NCBI GenBank assembly: GCA_019973155.2
Contig: BPQB01000061.1
Span: 141,055-205,054, forward strand
Length of the DNA: 64,000 bases
Direction of reading: 5' to 3'
From: Phanerochaete sordida
Taxonomy: Eukaryota > Basidiomycota > Agaricomycetes > Polyporales > Phanerochaetaceae
Shown: positions 1 through 12,330 of the stretch, piece after piece
How the letters are laid out: each line of letters opens with the position of its first letter
Position numbering within the stretch: the first letter of the stretch is position 1
Program-made: the position numbers and the translations under genes
The notes under the pieces: generated by a model
Database searches by the model: none
Told to the model about the DNA's origin: nothing
What the model saw: the letters and a program-made list of their open reading frames with translations, nothing else

Positions 1-761
1 GCTTAGTGTCGCAGAAAATGAACTGCACAGACATTGACTTGCCGAACATAAGACTGACACCGCCGCGCCCGTTCTTCCCAAGCACCGGCCACCCGCCGTG
101 CGCCCAGAACGAGCCAAACATGTCCGGGAAGTTGACTGCCGTGGGGCTCTCGATAGTGACAAGCTGGCCCTCGAGGGACTCCCAGAAGTCGAGTCCGTAC
201 TTCTCGGGCTCGAGTGTGCGGTTATGCGCCTCGAGCAGCGTGACATTGTTCGGCACGGACAGCCATCCATCTGCGCCGGTGTCGAAGGCAGAGAGGGGTG
301 CGATAGGAGGGACACGGTCCTTGCCCAAGACGACGGGCTTGACGGTGTGCCCAGACGAGTGAACGTGGATCCGCGTCGGACGCTCGATCTCAGTGAGGAG
401 GAGGTCGTTTGGTCTGTAGGCTGCTCTGTACTCTGCGACGCGGCCTGAGACAGAGATGAGGTCGCCAGGGTTCACGGAGCGGCCAAGGTTCACGCCGTAC
501 ACGCGGAGGCCGTTGGAGACCCTGGGGTCGTCGGACGGTTCGCCCACGATCCACAGGCCATACCTGTCCTGAATGAGAGCTGAGTGTTGGGCAGGATATC
601 AGGCGCGAGCAACACACCTTGGCCACCACCACTCCTCTGACATCGTCCACGAGCTGACCGGCCAGTGGCGACTGGTACGCGGAACCTTGGATGTCTGTGA
701 TGCTGACAGCGCATGCAGCTGCTGCGCATAGCGAAGCTACTAACGGGACACCCAGACGCAT
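1..761 (-). CDS. secreted endonuclease/exonuclease/phosphatase-fold protein, 5' part only
   Basis: About 237 N-terminal residues are visible; the gene runs off the left edge. The start at 761 is followed by a hydrophobic leader (MRLGVPLVASLCAAAACAVS), a likely signal peptide, so the protein is probably secreted. Exon 1 (761-618) ends in GVVVAK and joins, across a 48-nt intron (617-569), to DRYGLWIVGEP in exon 2. Further motifs include DLISVSGRVAEYR, EKYGLDFWESLEGQLVTI and a GKNGRGGVSL stretch near the edge. These match the N-terminal region that fungal secreted proteins of this family carry before the nuclease domain. The metal-binding catalytic domain lies outside the window, so DNase, phosphatase or other activity cannot be decided. 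It is transcribed divergently from the FHA/G-patch gene, with only 184 bp between the two start codons. Confidence 0.75.
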
Positions 762-945
762 ATCTGAGGTTCAGGGGTGGTGGTGGTCAAGAAACAAGGA
801 TGCACTGTAGCCCTTGCGACGACGTCGCGGGACAAAGAGCCCAGCGCGAGGCGTCCTGAATTGACATGCGGGGCGCGCGCAGGCGCCAAGGCGCGGGCGT
901 GTCGGGCGCCTACGTCATAATCCTCCTTTCCTCGGGACCACGACC
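762..945. promoter_or_regulatory. short divergent promoter region
   Basis: The 184 bp between two outward-facing start codons (761 minus, 946 plus) must hold both 5' leaders and core promoters. No clear TATA box was seen. Inference from gene layout only. Confidence 0.4.
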
Positions 946-2236
946 ATGGAAGACGGCGAGATCCACGAAGACGCCTCGGGCGCGACGTACAGTCCCGCGC
1001 TCGAGTGGCAAGGCGACGCCCACACAGACGACGCTGCATGGGCCCTCCCAGCGGCTGGGCCGTCGTCAGCAGCATATGCGCCCTCAGGGAACACCAGTCA
1101 GGATTACCTTGTTCGTGCCGGCCATTCTGTGCATCTCCGCTGACTCTCACTTCTTTGCTCGGCGGCGTGCAGCAGGCCGGCCCTCGCTGCGGCTCCTGCG
1201 CGTGCTGCCGGCCGCGCCCGACGCGCTGAAGGCCGCGCACACGATCCTCGCGCGGGCGCGCACGCTCGCGATCGTCGACGGGTACAGCCAGGTGCAGGTC
1301 GGGCGCGACGAGGCACCGCCCGGCACGGACGTCCCGCGCATCCGCCTCAAGGAGATGGAGGTCTCGAAGCTGCACGCGACGGTGTACTACGACGAGGAGA
1401 AGTGCCAGTGGGCCGTCGTCGACATGGGCTCGAAGCACGGCACGTACATACGTGGCGGGGGCGCCGCCGCGAGCACGTCTGGCACGCCCGATGCGCGTGG
1501 TCAGCGCCTCTCCGGACCACGCGTGTCCAGCATGCCCCGCGTGCTCAGACACCTGGACGAACTTTCGTTCGGGAGCACGACGTTTGTCGCACACATCCAC
1601 GAAGACAGTCTGCCGTGCGAGGCCTGCGCGTCCAAAGGCAGCGACGAGATCCCGCTGTTCAACGTGCCAAAGGCGGCGAAAGAACAGGAGCTCACAAAGA
1701 AGCGAAAGCGCGACGCCTTGGAACCTCTCATGCCGCCGAGCGGAAATGCAAAGACGTCGCTGAACATGCTCAAGAAGACGATGCTATCGCGGCACAGTGC
1801 GCTCTCCACGCTTGGCTTAGATCGTCAAGCGTACACGGATCGCAGCGCGCGTCGACGCGCCATCCACCCCTCCACGCCCGATGTGCCTGGCGTGCCTTCG
1901 AAACCAACTACATCATCTCTGCCTTCTTCTCGGCCCGCGTCACCTGCGCCGGAGCCTGTCTCGGCTCCACCCGCGCCGCTATCTAGCACGAACATCGGTC
2001 ACCGATTGTTAATGAAGCAAGGGTGGACGCCAGGCACGACGCTGGGGCAGGATTCGGCAGACGCAGAAGGCGGCAGTACTGCGCTCGCAGAACCGATCCA
2101 GGTTAATGCGCGGACGGCGAGGACGGGGCTGGGAGTGCCCGAGCGCGCGTCGCCTCAGTTGCAGTCGCAGGCGGCGCCGTCGTGGAAGGAAGAGGGCAAG
2201 CGGCGGAGATGGGCGGACGTGCAGCCTGGGTCGTAG
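946..2236 (+). CDS. FHA and G-patch domain protein (AGGF1-like)
   Basis: Two exons. Exon 1 (946-1096) encodes an acidic N-terminus starting MEDGEIHED; the intron starts with gtcagg at 1097 and ends at 1172 or 1175 (both keep frame), giving about 404 residues. Residues about 55-150 form an FHA domain: the arginine in the SQVQVGRDE strand, the SKLHATVYY strand and the GSKHGTYI turn are the expected phosphothreonine-recognition elements. The C-terminal part (residues about 324-370) is a G-patch beginning GHRLLMKQGWTPGTTLG, a helicase- or RNA-interaction motif. FHA followed by G-patch is the arrangement of AGGF1 and related nuclear proteins, so a role with phosphorylated partners in RNA processing is inferred. 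A longer upstream reading frame from 866 exists, but the acidic start at 946 with the intron fits the family better. Confidence 0.8.
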
Positions 2237-3307
2237 TGAGTGTATTGGGTTCGTTTTCCGGCAGCCGCTGACTATCGCTCCTAGGGAGGGGCCCTCGAAA
2301 CCTTAATTCGCAGAGTGTCAGCGACGGGGCCCATAGGAACGTCTTCCGTCTGGGAGGGGCAATGTCTAGAGTCATAGGCGTAGTGCAATAAATTTCGGCG
2401 TCGCTCGCCATGGTAGACATCCAGAAATCCCTGCCCATGTCCGGGACACGACTGGCCTTGTCGTTCCGACAGCTCTGTTGCGAGATTTCGGATCCCTCCT
2501 CCCTTTTCTGCCAGGTTTCACACGGACGTCCTTGTATCATTTATCATCCGATAACGTCGTTGCATCTGAGCAATCCGGCGGCGTCGTCGGAGAGGGTGCC
2601 TGCGCTATTGTTTTCTCGTCGCGACCTTGTTCGATTTCGCTGGGGCTTACGGTGGGGCTGGGCGGGAACACGAGGTGTTGGGAATGCAGCGCTGTCGCGA
2701 CGCGTCACGGTGCGGCGGGGGAAGCGCGGTGTGCGGATCCGAACCGGAGGCTGGTCCATTCCTTGCGTCGAATACGAAAGCGTCAATCATGCTGCGGCAT
2801 TTGAGGACGGTTCGATTTTCCCGCACCGTGGGGTGTGCACGTGCCGCGCGGGCGGGATGTTCGACTCTGTCGAGTGCTGAGCTGCGCCGTCGCCGTGCTA
2901 AACGGCGAGCGTCGAGGCTGAGAACGTCGAGGATTTGCATCCGGGCGCCGGGCGTCGACAGCGTGGGCAGGGGTGATTGACGCCACGCGAGGCTGACGCG
3001 AAGGGCGGGCTCGCGGGGCGCGTCGTTTGGTCGTGTTTGGGGCTCACGTGGAGGCTGGGAACTCTGGTTGGCCAAGTTGGACTTTGAACCAGCCCCGTCT
3101 CTCTGCGGCTGCCCTCAACGTCCTTGCCAGCCTTGAGCCTGTAAAACACCTTCTCTCCTTCTCTCCTCAGCGTCGGCAACCTCACCCTCCACCCTCCGGC
3201 CCTCCCGCGACGTTTTCCTTCTTTCCCTCTTCCGCCACCGTTCAACTTCTACTTCGCCCACCGACGACACAGACGACTTCATTTTGTTCAAGTAGATATC
3301 TTGCAAC
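2237..3307. other. intergenic: 3' region of the FHA/G-patch gene and cyclin promoter
   Basis: No convincing gene. From about 3130 to 3260 the plus strand is strongly pyrimidine-rich (repeated cttctctcctt-type tracts), as is common just upstream of fungal start codons. The rest holds nothing recognised. Confidence 0.5.
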
Positions 3308-5248
3308 ATGAACACGACCTCACACAGCAGCAACAGAGTACGTCCTCCCTTTTCATCTCTCCCCCGCTCTCTTGCCACGTCCGCGAACGCCGAGCCTGAC
3401 ATCGGCCAACAGCTCTCCCTGCGAAACCGAACCGGCCCCATCCGCACCAAGATGGGTGACGAGAACGCAACTAGCCGCCATGCGCGCAAAGCCAGCGGCA
3501 CCACCGGCATCGTCGGTGTCTCACATTCGTTATCGAACGTCGTCGCCCTCAAGAACGGCATTCAACGTTCAGCGCTTGGCGAGGTCACGAAGACCGCGGT
3601 CAACCTCAAGGTGGGTTTCCCCCCTCGCATTCTGCAGCGCTATTCTACAGCATAGTGTGTGGTGAGTGTGGCGACGTGATGCTGACGCTGCCGGCGTGTC
3701 CAGGAGACCGTCGCGAAACTCACTGGCAATGGCAAGGACAAGGACACCACCGAGGTCGGCACCAAGCGCAGCCGCTCCTCATCCCTCGCAGCCCTCGCAG
3801 GTGCCCAGCGTGTCCCACTGGGACCAAGTAAGGCTCCTGCAGCACAAGCGGCGCCCGCCGCTGCAGTTCAACCGCGCGCCACAATCGCCCTCCGCACCGT
3901 GCGCGCTACCGCACCCCTCCGTCCGACCCAAAAGATTGTCGTACACCAGGATCCTGTGATCGTCCACGAAGATGTCGAGGAGGTCGCCGACGAAATGGAG
4001 ATCGAGAATGTCAAGATCGCCGAGCCGATCGTCATCGACTCCGAGCCCGAGCAGAGCTCCAAGGAGGTCGAGGACATGGTCCAGCTCTCCGATGACGAGG
4101 ACGAGTTCGCCGAGTACGAGACGCAGGAATTCGCTGCGCCGCGTGCGCCGCGCATGTGGCCAGAGCTTGGTACGGCCCGTAAGCAACGCTACGAGGCCGA
4201 GATCCAACAAATCCGCGAAACCTTCAGAGACGAGATTGACCCCGAAGACACCACGATGGTGTCTGAGTACTCGGACGAGATCTTCGAATACATGCAGGAG
4301 CTCGAGGTTCGTTTGTTGCCACGCTTTGCGGCTTTTGATCGCTGATATCGTTGCAGGAGGACTGCATGCCGAATGCAGACTACATGGACGGCCAGAGCGA
4401 GCTCAGCTGGTCGACGCGTCAAACGCTTGTAGATTGGCTACTGCAAGTACACTTACGCTATCACATGCTCCCCGAGACGCTGTGGATAGCGGTCAACATC
4501 GTCGACCGCTTCCTGACGAAGCGCATCGTCTCCCTCCTCAAGCTGCAGCTCGTCGGCGTCACGGCGATGTTCATTGCGGCCAAGTACGAGGAGATCATGG
4601 CGCCGTCCGTCGACGAGTTCGTCTTCATGACCGAGAAGGGCTACACCAAGGAGGAGATCCTCAAGGGCGAGCGCATCGTGCTGCAGTCGCTCGAGTTCAA
4701 GATCAGCCAGTACTGCTCACCGTACAGCTGGATGCGCAAGATCTCCAAGGCGGACGACTACGACCTCCAGACGCGGACACTGAGCAAGTTCCTGACCGAG
4801 GTGACGCTGCTCGACTACCGTTTCCTGCGGGTGAAGCCCAGCATGGTCGCGGCGATTGGGATGTACACGGCGCGGAAGATGCTGGGAGGCGACTGGGTGA
4901 GTGCTGGCTCCTTTATGGCCCCTCTCGCGGCACTGTAACGACGGCGCGTGGGAGACTCTCACGCGCCTCGCTTTTGTCTCGTTTTGTCCGCACGTCGCAC
5001 ATGACTGACGCCGATTGTCTTGCCAGAACGAGCGGTTCGTGTTCTACTCGGGGTTCACCGAGGAGCACCTGCGCCCCGGACACGCGATGCTCATCCAGAA
5101 GCTGTGCGAGATGGACTTCAGCAAGCAGTACGTCTGCCGCAAGTACGCGAACAAGAAGTTCCTGAAGGCGTCGATCTACGCGATCGACTGGGCGCGCACG
5201 TACTTTGACGACGAGGGCCGCATGGACGGCATGGTCCTGCAGGAGTAG
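3308..5248 (+). CDS. G2/mitotic B-type cyclin
   Basis: Five exons: 3308-3337, 3413-3610, 3704-4306, 4357-4896 and 5027-5248; all phases fit and give 530 residues. The product is a regulatory subunit of the mitotic cyclin-dependent kinase. The cyclin N box begins near residue 280 (YMDGQSELSWSTRQTLVDWL, then VNIVDRFL and AAKYEEI), followed by cyclin C (YCSPYSWMRKI, SMVAAIGMYTARKM). The N-terminal region contains RSALGEVTK, which has the RxxL core of a destruction box, and a long acidic stretch (VIDSEPEQSS to DDEDEFAEYE) before the kinase-binding domain. Similarity is to Cdc13/Clb-type cyclins. The first intron could also end at 3394, giving six more residues. About 1.7 kb of gene-free DNA follows. 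Confidence 0.93.
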
Positions 5249-6943
5249 GCGCATCATACCCTCCACACGCAATACCCCGCTTCGCATCGCATACCACCAC
5301 ATCCCCTCTTCTCGCTCTGCACATCTACGTCTTGTTCGCGCTCCCGTCGTCTCGTTGTTCTCGCTTCCCACGTTCTCTCTTGCACGTCCCAGCTTCCGCC
5401 CACGCATCTGTTCCACTACCCCCATCCGTTCGCCCTGTACGCCTATGTCGCTTTCCGCCATGCTGTCGCGCACCCATGCTCGCCACCACGCCCCGAAAGC
5501 CACGCCTGCCATGTCCCGCATGATCTCGTCTCTCGTTCCCCGCACCCTGCTCGGACTTATGCCCTCCCATGCCTTGTTTTGTATGTCGCCCGCAGAGTAC
5601 CCTCTGCCGCGCGCGTCGCCCCCATTTGTGCCCCATTTTATCTATATCTTCATTTACAGCCCCCCGTCTTCTTGCCGCTCCTTTGGTTCTTTGCGCCCGC
5701 TCGATTTGTACGCGCGTACGCACCAAGCTCCTTGGCCGCGCGCCCCTCCTCCTGCGCCGCTCTCCTCGAACCCTTGTTTTCCTTCCGCACGCTCTCGCGC
5801 CCCCGGCATTGCACTGCACGTTGTTTTCAGTCTTTTTTGGTGTCCGCAGTCTGCACTTTGTTTTTGGCCTTCAAAGTTACACGTAGTACATAGTTCTAGT
5901 TCCCCCGGGCGACTCGTCGCTGGCACAGGCTGGTGTGTACGCTGCATGATCACGTCGCGCCCCCGCGCTGTAGTATACCGTCCCCCACGCCCCCTGTGCG
6001 CTGCGCGCTGTCTACGCTTGTCATTGCTATTTATCGCATCTCGCTTGTCCTCACGCCATCTGCACGGTCTGTGAGCAGGGTTGCGCGGGTGTCGCTTCGC
6101 TCGCTTCCGCAGGTGAGCGGACCTGAGCGTGTATACAGCTGGCCGGGCACGTTCTTGTGGCGTCCCGCAGCAATTCTCCGCGCGCTGTGGCTCAGATAGC
6201 AAAGATAAGGCGGACCGCTCGCCGCCCCACGCCCCGAGGTGCGCTTCGCTGCTCGAGGCGGCGGAGCGCGTGCCCGCGGCGCTGAGCAAGCAGCGGGCAG
6301 CGAGTGCGCGTCGGGCAGCGGCACTGCGACGCAGCAGCGGGTGACTCACGCGCGCGCCGTCAGCACAGGAGGCGAGGCGCATCGTGGCGCCGGTGCCCGC
6401 TTGCATTGTCTGCTTGCGAGGGCAGCCGCGGGGCCTGGGCCTGTCGTGCATGCGCGTGCGGTGCTGCCGCCGTGCAGCGCAGAAGAGCTCAGACAGGCCC
6501 AGACGCAGCGTTTCGGGGAGCGGTGTCGCTTGGCGGGCGCGCCGTGGTCCTGGACGGCAGTCGCGCAAGTGAAACGCGGGGCGCGGGGGGGACGCGGCGA
6601 GGGGGCCCGAGGCGTGGCGTGCGCGGACGCGTCAGCACGTCCTGGACACCAGCATCCGCGCGCGAGGGTGGCTCACGGGGCCGCGCGTGCAGGCGACGGA
6701 CGGCGCGAACGAGACGAGTTTCCTGTTCGGGCGGCCGAGGGCGTGAAAGTGATGGCCCGGCTGTTTGCACGCGTGTGCCGTGGCGGCGTGCTGAGTAATT
6801 CGCCGGGGAGAGTGTGCGCAGGGAGCGAGCATATGGGCCGCGGCGTGGGGGCGCCAGGGCACGGCTGTCACGCAATTCATATACCGCGCAGGCGAGATGG
6901 CCACGCCCGCACCCTCTGCACCACCCACGCACCCGCAGCCGCC
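5249..6943. other. intergenic: cyclin 3' region and ABC transporter promoter
   Basis: This 1.7-kb tract has overlapping frames in both directions but none shows a recognisable domain or codon pattern. Bases 5260-5870 are C/T-rich on the plus strand, consistent with a long 3' untranslated region. A weak TATA-like catatacc lies near 6878, about 65 bp before the transporter start. Confidence 0.5.
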
Positions 6944-9900
6944 ATGGGCTCCCCCGCCGACAGCGAGTACGGCGACGCTGAGAAGGGCGCCGACATCGAG
7001 AAGACGCCCTCGCGCGGCTCGCAGGTGTCCACGGAAGAGGTGGAAGTGCGGGGCTTCAAGCGTTCGAGGTGCGTACGTGCGCTGCTTGGTGGTGGAATCG
7101 GCCCCTGGAAGCACGCAAGCTCTGGACCCTCCGCGCGATGAGCCCGTATCGCGCATCGCAGGCGTTCTAGCGTAGCCGTCGTCCTGGATCGCGAGCTTGA
7201 TGGTCCCGGGCTCTGGATAGCCTGATGCCTTGAGCTGCCTGATGACATAGTTCGTCTTACGGCTCGAACGAGGCACTGTGCACCGCCGCCACACACACAA
7301 AGCCTACAATGTGCGGTGGCGCTTTGTGCTCTGCGCGCCACGCTTTCGCTAGCGGCGAAGCTGGGCGGGGCTGATGCGCTGCAAAGCGCATCATGATGAA
7401 TTGTTCGAAATCCCGGCTGCCTCGACTTCTTGGCACCACGAGTGACAGTCCTCGAAGAGCAGTCACCATCCGAGAGTCCTATTCAGCACAGCACCTGACA
7501 CTTGCTTTGCAGATGGTTCCGCATGCCGTTCGTCCCGGTGAACCCGCCCCCGCCAAAGACGTCCATCGACGACGCAGAGCTCCTCCCGGAGACGACCGCA
7601 GGCTGGTTCAGCCTCGTCACCTTCTCCTGGATCACGCCGCTGCTCGCGCTCGGCTACGCGCGCCCGCTCGAGGCGCCCGACCTCTACAGGCTCCAGGACA
7701 GCCGCCCCGCCGCGCTCATCGCGGCCAAGATCAACGCGTCCTTCGACGCGCGCCGCAGGGCCGCGGACGCGTACAACGCGCGGCTCGCCGCGGGCGCGGT
7801 CTCGCCCGGCTGGCGCACGCTCTGGTGGACGCTCCGTGGCAAGAGGGCCGAGCGCGAACGCCGCTGGCGCGAGCACGACGGACGCGTGCGCCCGAGCCTC
7901 ACGCTTGCGATCAACGACAGCGTCAAGTATTGGTTCTGGTCCGGAGGCGTCATGAAGGTCAGCGGCGACGTCGCGACCATCCTGACGCCGCTCGTCGTCA
8001 AGGCGCTCATCAACTTTGCGACCAACTCCTACTCGTGAGTGTGGATGCGCGCGCGGGATCGCTGGTGCTAAAGTCTCTGCAGGGCGTACAAGGAGGGGCG
8101 CACCGACGAGGCACCCCCCATCGGCACCGGCATCGGGCTCGCGTTCGCGCTGCTGTTCATGCAGCTCTTCTCCTCGCTCTGCCAGCACCACTTCTTCTAC
8201 CGGAGCACGTCGACGGGCGTGCTCGTGCGCGGGGGGCTGATCACGGCGATCTACGCGCGCGCGCTGCGGCTGACGTCGCGCGCGCGCACGACGCTCACGA
8301 ACGGGAAGCTCGTGAACCACATCTCGACGGACGTCTCGCGCGTCGACTTCTGCTGCGGCTTCTTCCACCTCGCGTGGATCGCGCCCGTCCAGATGGCCGT
8401 GTGCCTCGTGCTGCTGCTCGTGAACCTCGGGCCGAGCGCGCTCGCGGGCTTCGCGTTCTTCGTGCTCTGCACGCCCGTGCAGACGCGCGTCATGCGCCGC
8501 CTCATGGGGCTCCGCCAGAAGAGCATGGCCTGGACGGACCGCCGCGCGAAGCTGCTGCAGGAGCTGCTCGGCGGGATGAAGATCATCAAGTACTTCGCGT
8601 GGGAGGTGCCCTACCTGCGCCGCATCGGCGAGTTCCGCACGAAGGAGCTGCGCTACATCCGCTCGCTGCTCATGATCCGCTCCGCGAACAACGCCGTCGC
8701 GATCTCGCTGCCCGTGCTCGCGTCCGTGCTCTCCTTCGTCGTGTACTCGCTCTCTGGCCACACGCTCGACGCCGCGAACATCTTTGCGTCGCTCACGCTC
8801 TTCCAGCTGCTCCGCCTGCCGCTGATGTTCTTGCGTATGCCCCGCCTATACTTTGCGCTATACTCCTCGCTAACGATAATTCAGCTCTGTCCTTCAGCGC
8901 CATCGCGGACGCGCAGAACGCCGTCGGCCGCCTGTACGACGTCTTCGACGCCGAGACGCTCTCGGACACGAAAGAGCAGGATCCAGACATGGACGTCGCT
9001 ATCCGCGTCGAGCACGGCGACTTCACGTGGGATGCGCCGCCGGCCGAGGCCGCGAAGAAAAAGGGCAAGAAGGACAAGGGCGCGCCCCCGAGCACCGTGA
9101 CGGCCGCGGGCGGCGGCGCGCCCGAGGTGTTCACGCTCAAGGACATCAACATGGCGATCCCGCGCGGGCAGCTCACGGCGATCGTCGGGCCCGTCGGCAC
9201 GGGCAAGTCGTCGCTGCTCGAGGCGCTCATCGGCGAGATGCGCCGCACGCGCGGCGCGGTGCGCTTCAACGGCAGCGTCGCGTACTGCCCGCAGAGCGCG
9301 TGGATCCAGAACGCGACCGTCCGCGAGAACATCACGTTCGGCCGCCCGTTCGAGCCCGAGCGCTACTGGCGCGCCGTCCGCGACGCGTGCCTCGAGGCCG
9401 ACATCGACATGATGCCGAACGGCGACCTCACCGAGGTCGGCGAGCGGGTGCGTCGCTGCCCACCACTTTCCGCACACGTGCGCTCATCTTTGTCGCGCGC
9501 AGGGCATCTCGCTCTCGGGCGGGCAGAAGCAGCGCATCAACATCTGCCGCGCGATCTACGTCGACGCGGACATCCAGATCTTCGACGACCCGCTCTCGGC
9601 GCTCGACGCGCACGTCGGGCGCGCCGTGTTCGCGAACGTCTTCACGCACGCGGGCGCGGGCAAGACGCGCGTGCTCGTCACGCACGCGCTGCACCTCCTC
9701 CCGCAGGTCGACTACGTGTACACCGTCGTCGACGGGCGCGTCGCCGAGCGCGGCACGTACGCCGCGCTGCTTGCGCGCGACGGCGCCTTCGCGCGCTTCG
9801 TGCGCGAGTTCGGCGCGCGCGAGGAGCAGGACGAGAAGGAGAAGGAGGCGGAGGAGGAGGCCGTCGAGGAGGCGCCGCAGGACGAGAAGAGGGCGGAGAA

Positions 9901-12150
9901 GAAGGGCGCGGGCTCCCCGCTCATGCAGGCCGAGGAGCGCAACACCGGCGCCGTGAGCGGCATGGTCTACAAGGAGTACCTCAAGGCGGGCCGTGGCAAG
10001 ATTATCATCCCGTTGCTCGTCCTCTCGCTCGCGTTTCTGCAGGGCGCCCAGGTCATGTCGTCGTACTGGCTGGTGTACTGGCAGGAAAAGTGCGTGTTGC
10101 TTGCGCTGCTCGGTTGACCAGCTCACCGACTCCCCGTTGCAGGAAATGGTCCCAGTCTCCGGGTTTCTATGTGTGTATATGCTCTTCGGTCTCTTAGCGC
10201 ATGCCCTGATTTTGTCTTCAGATGGGCATCTACGCTGGTCTAGGCATATCCCAGGCGATCGGATTCTTCCTAATGGGCCTCATGTTCTCCTTCCTGACCT
10301 TCTACGCATCGCGCGGGCTGCACAAGGTCTCAATTGAGCGCGTCATGCACGCGCCCATGTCCTTCTTCGAGACTACGGTACGTGCACAGGAGCCCCACGT
10401 ACCCTACCCTGTGCGCAGGCTGCTGACGAGCACTCGTGCAACAGCCACTCGGACGCATCATGAACCGGTTCTCCAAGGACATCGACACGATCGACAACAT
10501 GCTCGGCGACTCCCTCCGCATGTTCTTCTCGACGCTCAGCAACATCCTCGGCGCGATCATCCTCATCGCGATCGTCCTCCCGTGGTTCCTCATCGCCGTG
10601 TTCAGCATCTCCGCGCTCTATCTCTGGGCTGCGATGTTCTACCGTGCGAGTGCGCGGGAGCTCAAGCGTCTCGGTATGTCTATCTCGAGGTGCTTACGGG
10701 TGTCAAGGCTGAATCCTTCGTAGATGCGATCCTGCGGTCGTCCTTGTACAGCCATTTCTCAGAGTCCTTGTCTGGGTTGACGACCATTCGTGCTTACGGC
10801 GAGCAGGAGCGGTTTTTGGACGAGAACAAGAAGAGGGTCGACGTTGAGAACCGTGCATATTGGCTTACGGTCACTAACCAGGTAGGTTCACCACACCCCG
10901 CGACTTGTGATAGTGCTGACACCTTGCAGCGTTGGCTGGGCATCCGCCTCGACTTCCTCGGCATCCTCCTCACCTTCGTCGTCGCGATCCTCACCGTGGG
11001 CACGCGCTTCCACATCTCGCCCTCGCAGACGGGCGTCACGCTCTCGTACATCATCAGCGTGCAGCAGGCGTTCGGCTGGATGGTGCGCCAGAGCGCCGAG
11101 GTCGAGAACAACATGAACAGCGTCGAGCGCGTCATCCACTACGCGAACGCGCTCGCGCAGGAGCCGCCGCACGCGCTGCCCGCCGCGCGGCCCCCCGCGC
11201 CGTGGCCCGCCAAGGGCGCCGTCGAGATGACCGGCGTCGTGCTCCGCTACCGCCCCGAGCTCCCCGACGTCCTCCGCGGCCTCACGATGGCGATCCGCCC
11301 CGGCGAGAAGATCGGCATCGTCGGGCGCACGGGTGCGGGCAAGAGCTCGATCATGACGGCGCTCTACCGCCTCGTCGAGCTCACCGCAGGCTCGATCGTC
11401 ATCGACGGCGTGGACATCTCGACGGTCGGCCTCACGGACCTGCGGCGCGGCCTCGCCATCATCCCGCAGGACCCCCTTCTCTGTAAGCTCTTATTTGCTG
11501 CCACGGCACAGTTCCGCGCGCTCATGTGCTGCCAGTCTCGGGCACGCTCCGCAGCAACCTCGACCCCTTCGGCGAGCACGACGACGCGCGGCTGTGGGAC
11601 GCGCTGAAGCGGGCGTACCTCGTCGAGGACCGGCGCATGCCCGCGGTCGACCTCCCCGACGAGGACGCGACGCTCGCCGGGCAGCGCACGCCCGCGGGCC
11701 GGTTCGCGCTCGACAGCGCGATCGAGGACGAGGGCAGCAACCTGTCCGTCGGGCAGCGCTCGCTCGTGAGCCTCGCGCGCGCGCTCGTCCTCGACGCGCG
11801 CATCCTCATCCTCGACGAGGCGACGGCGTCGGTGGACTACGAGACGGACAAGAAGATCCAGGACACGATCGCGACCGAGTTCCGGGACCGCACGATCCTG
11901 TGCATCGCCCGTGAGTGCCCCCGCTGAGTCGGTGCTTGGTATGGATGGCTGACGCGCTGCCTGCACAGACCGCCTCCGGACCATCATCGGCTACGACAGG
12001 ATCTGTGTCATGGACGCGGGCACGATCGCCGAGTTCGACACGCCCGAAAACCTCTACAAGCAGCACGACGGCATCTTCCGCGGCATGTGCGAGCGGTCGT
12101 CGATCGCGCTCGAGGACATCGTCTTCGCCGCCAAGGCCAACCGGCACTGA
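6944..12150 (+). CDS. ABCC-type multidrug ABC transporter (YOR1-like)
   Basis: Twelve exons (6944-7068, 7513-8034, 8083-8834, 8885-9447, 9503-10089, 10143-10170, 10222-10377, 10445-10673, 10724-10881, 10930-11482, 11536-11910, 11969-12150) join in frame to 1409 residues. It is a full-length exporter with two halves, each a membrane domain plus a nucleotide-binding domain. NBD1 has Walker A GPVGTGKSS (about residue 568), signature LSGGQKQRI and the IFDDPLSALD Walker B. NBD2 has Walker A GRTGAGKSS (about 1172), PLLFSGTLRSNLDPF, a variant signature LSVGQRS and ILILDEATASVD. The segment FSQ/SWITPLLALGYARPLE-like after residue 60 is typical of YOR1, which exports organic anions and drugs at the plasma membrane. 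The 28-nt exon 6 is unusually small, and the 444-nt first intron is far longer than the other introns (about 48-70 nt). Confidence 0.95.
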
Positions 12151-12330
12151 GCGCGACGGCGCACATACACGTATACAAGTAATGACCCCTGCTTTGCCCT
12201 TGGTTCCTGCTGCCTCGTAATGCTGTCATGAGCACCCACGGACTGCTGATGATACCTGCACGCCACTGATACTCCGCCACGATAGATGAGATGTATATTT
12301 CCTGGAATCCCATAGTACGATACGCGCAAT

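Noticed and set aside
5205..6074. Long plus-strand frame after the cyclin
   Set aside because: Starts inside the cyclin's last exon in another frame and reads C/T-rich 3' DNA; no family features.
7463..8761. 432-codon minus-strand frame opposite the transporter
   Set aside because: Antisense shadow of a strongly GC-third-position gene; composition is Arg/Glu/Ala/His with no recognised motif.
7393..10197. 934-codon plus-strand open frame
   Set aside because: Overlaps the ABC transporter in another frame, is Arg/Ala-rich and has no domain of its own except where it coincides with transporter exon 4. It is a GC-rich shadow.
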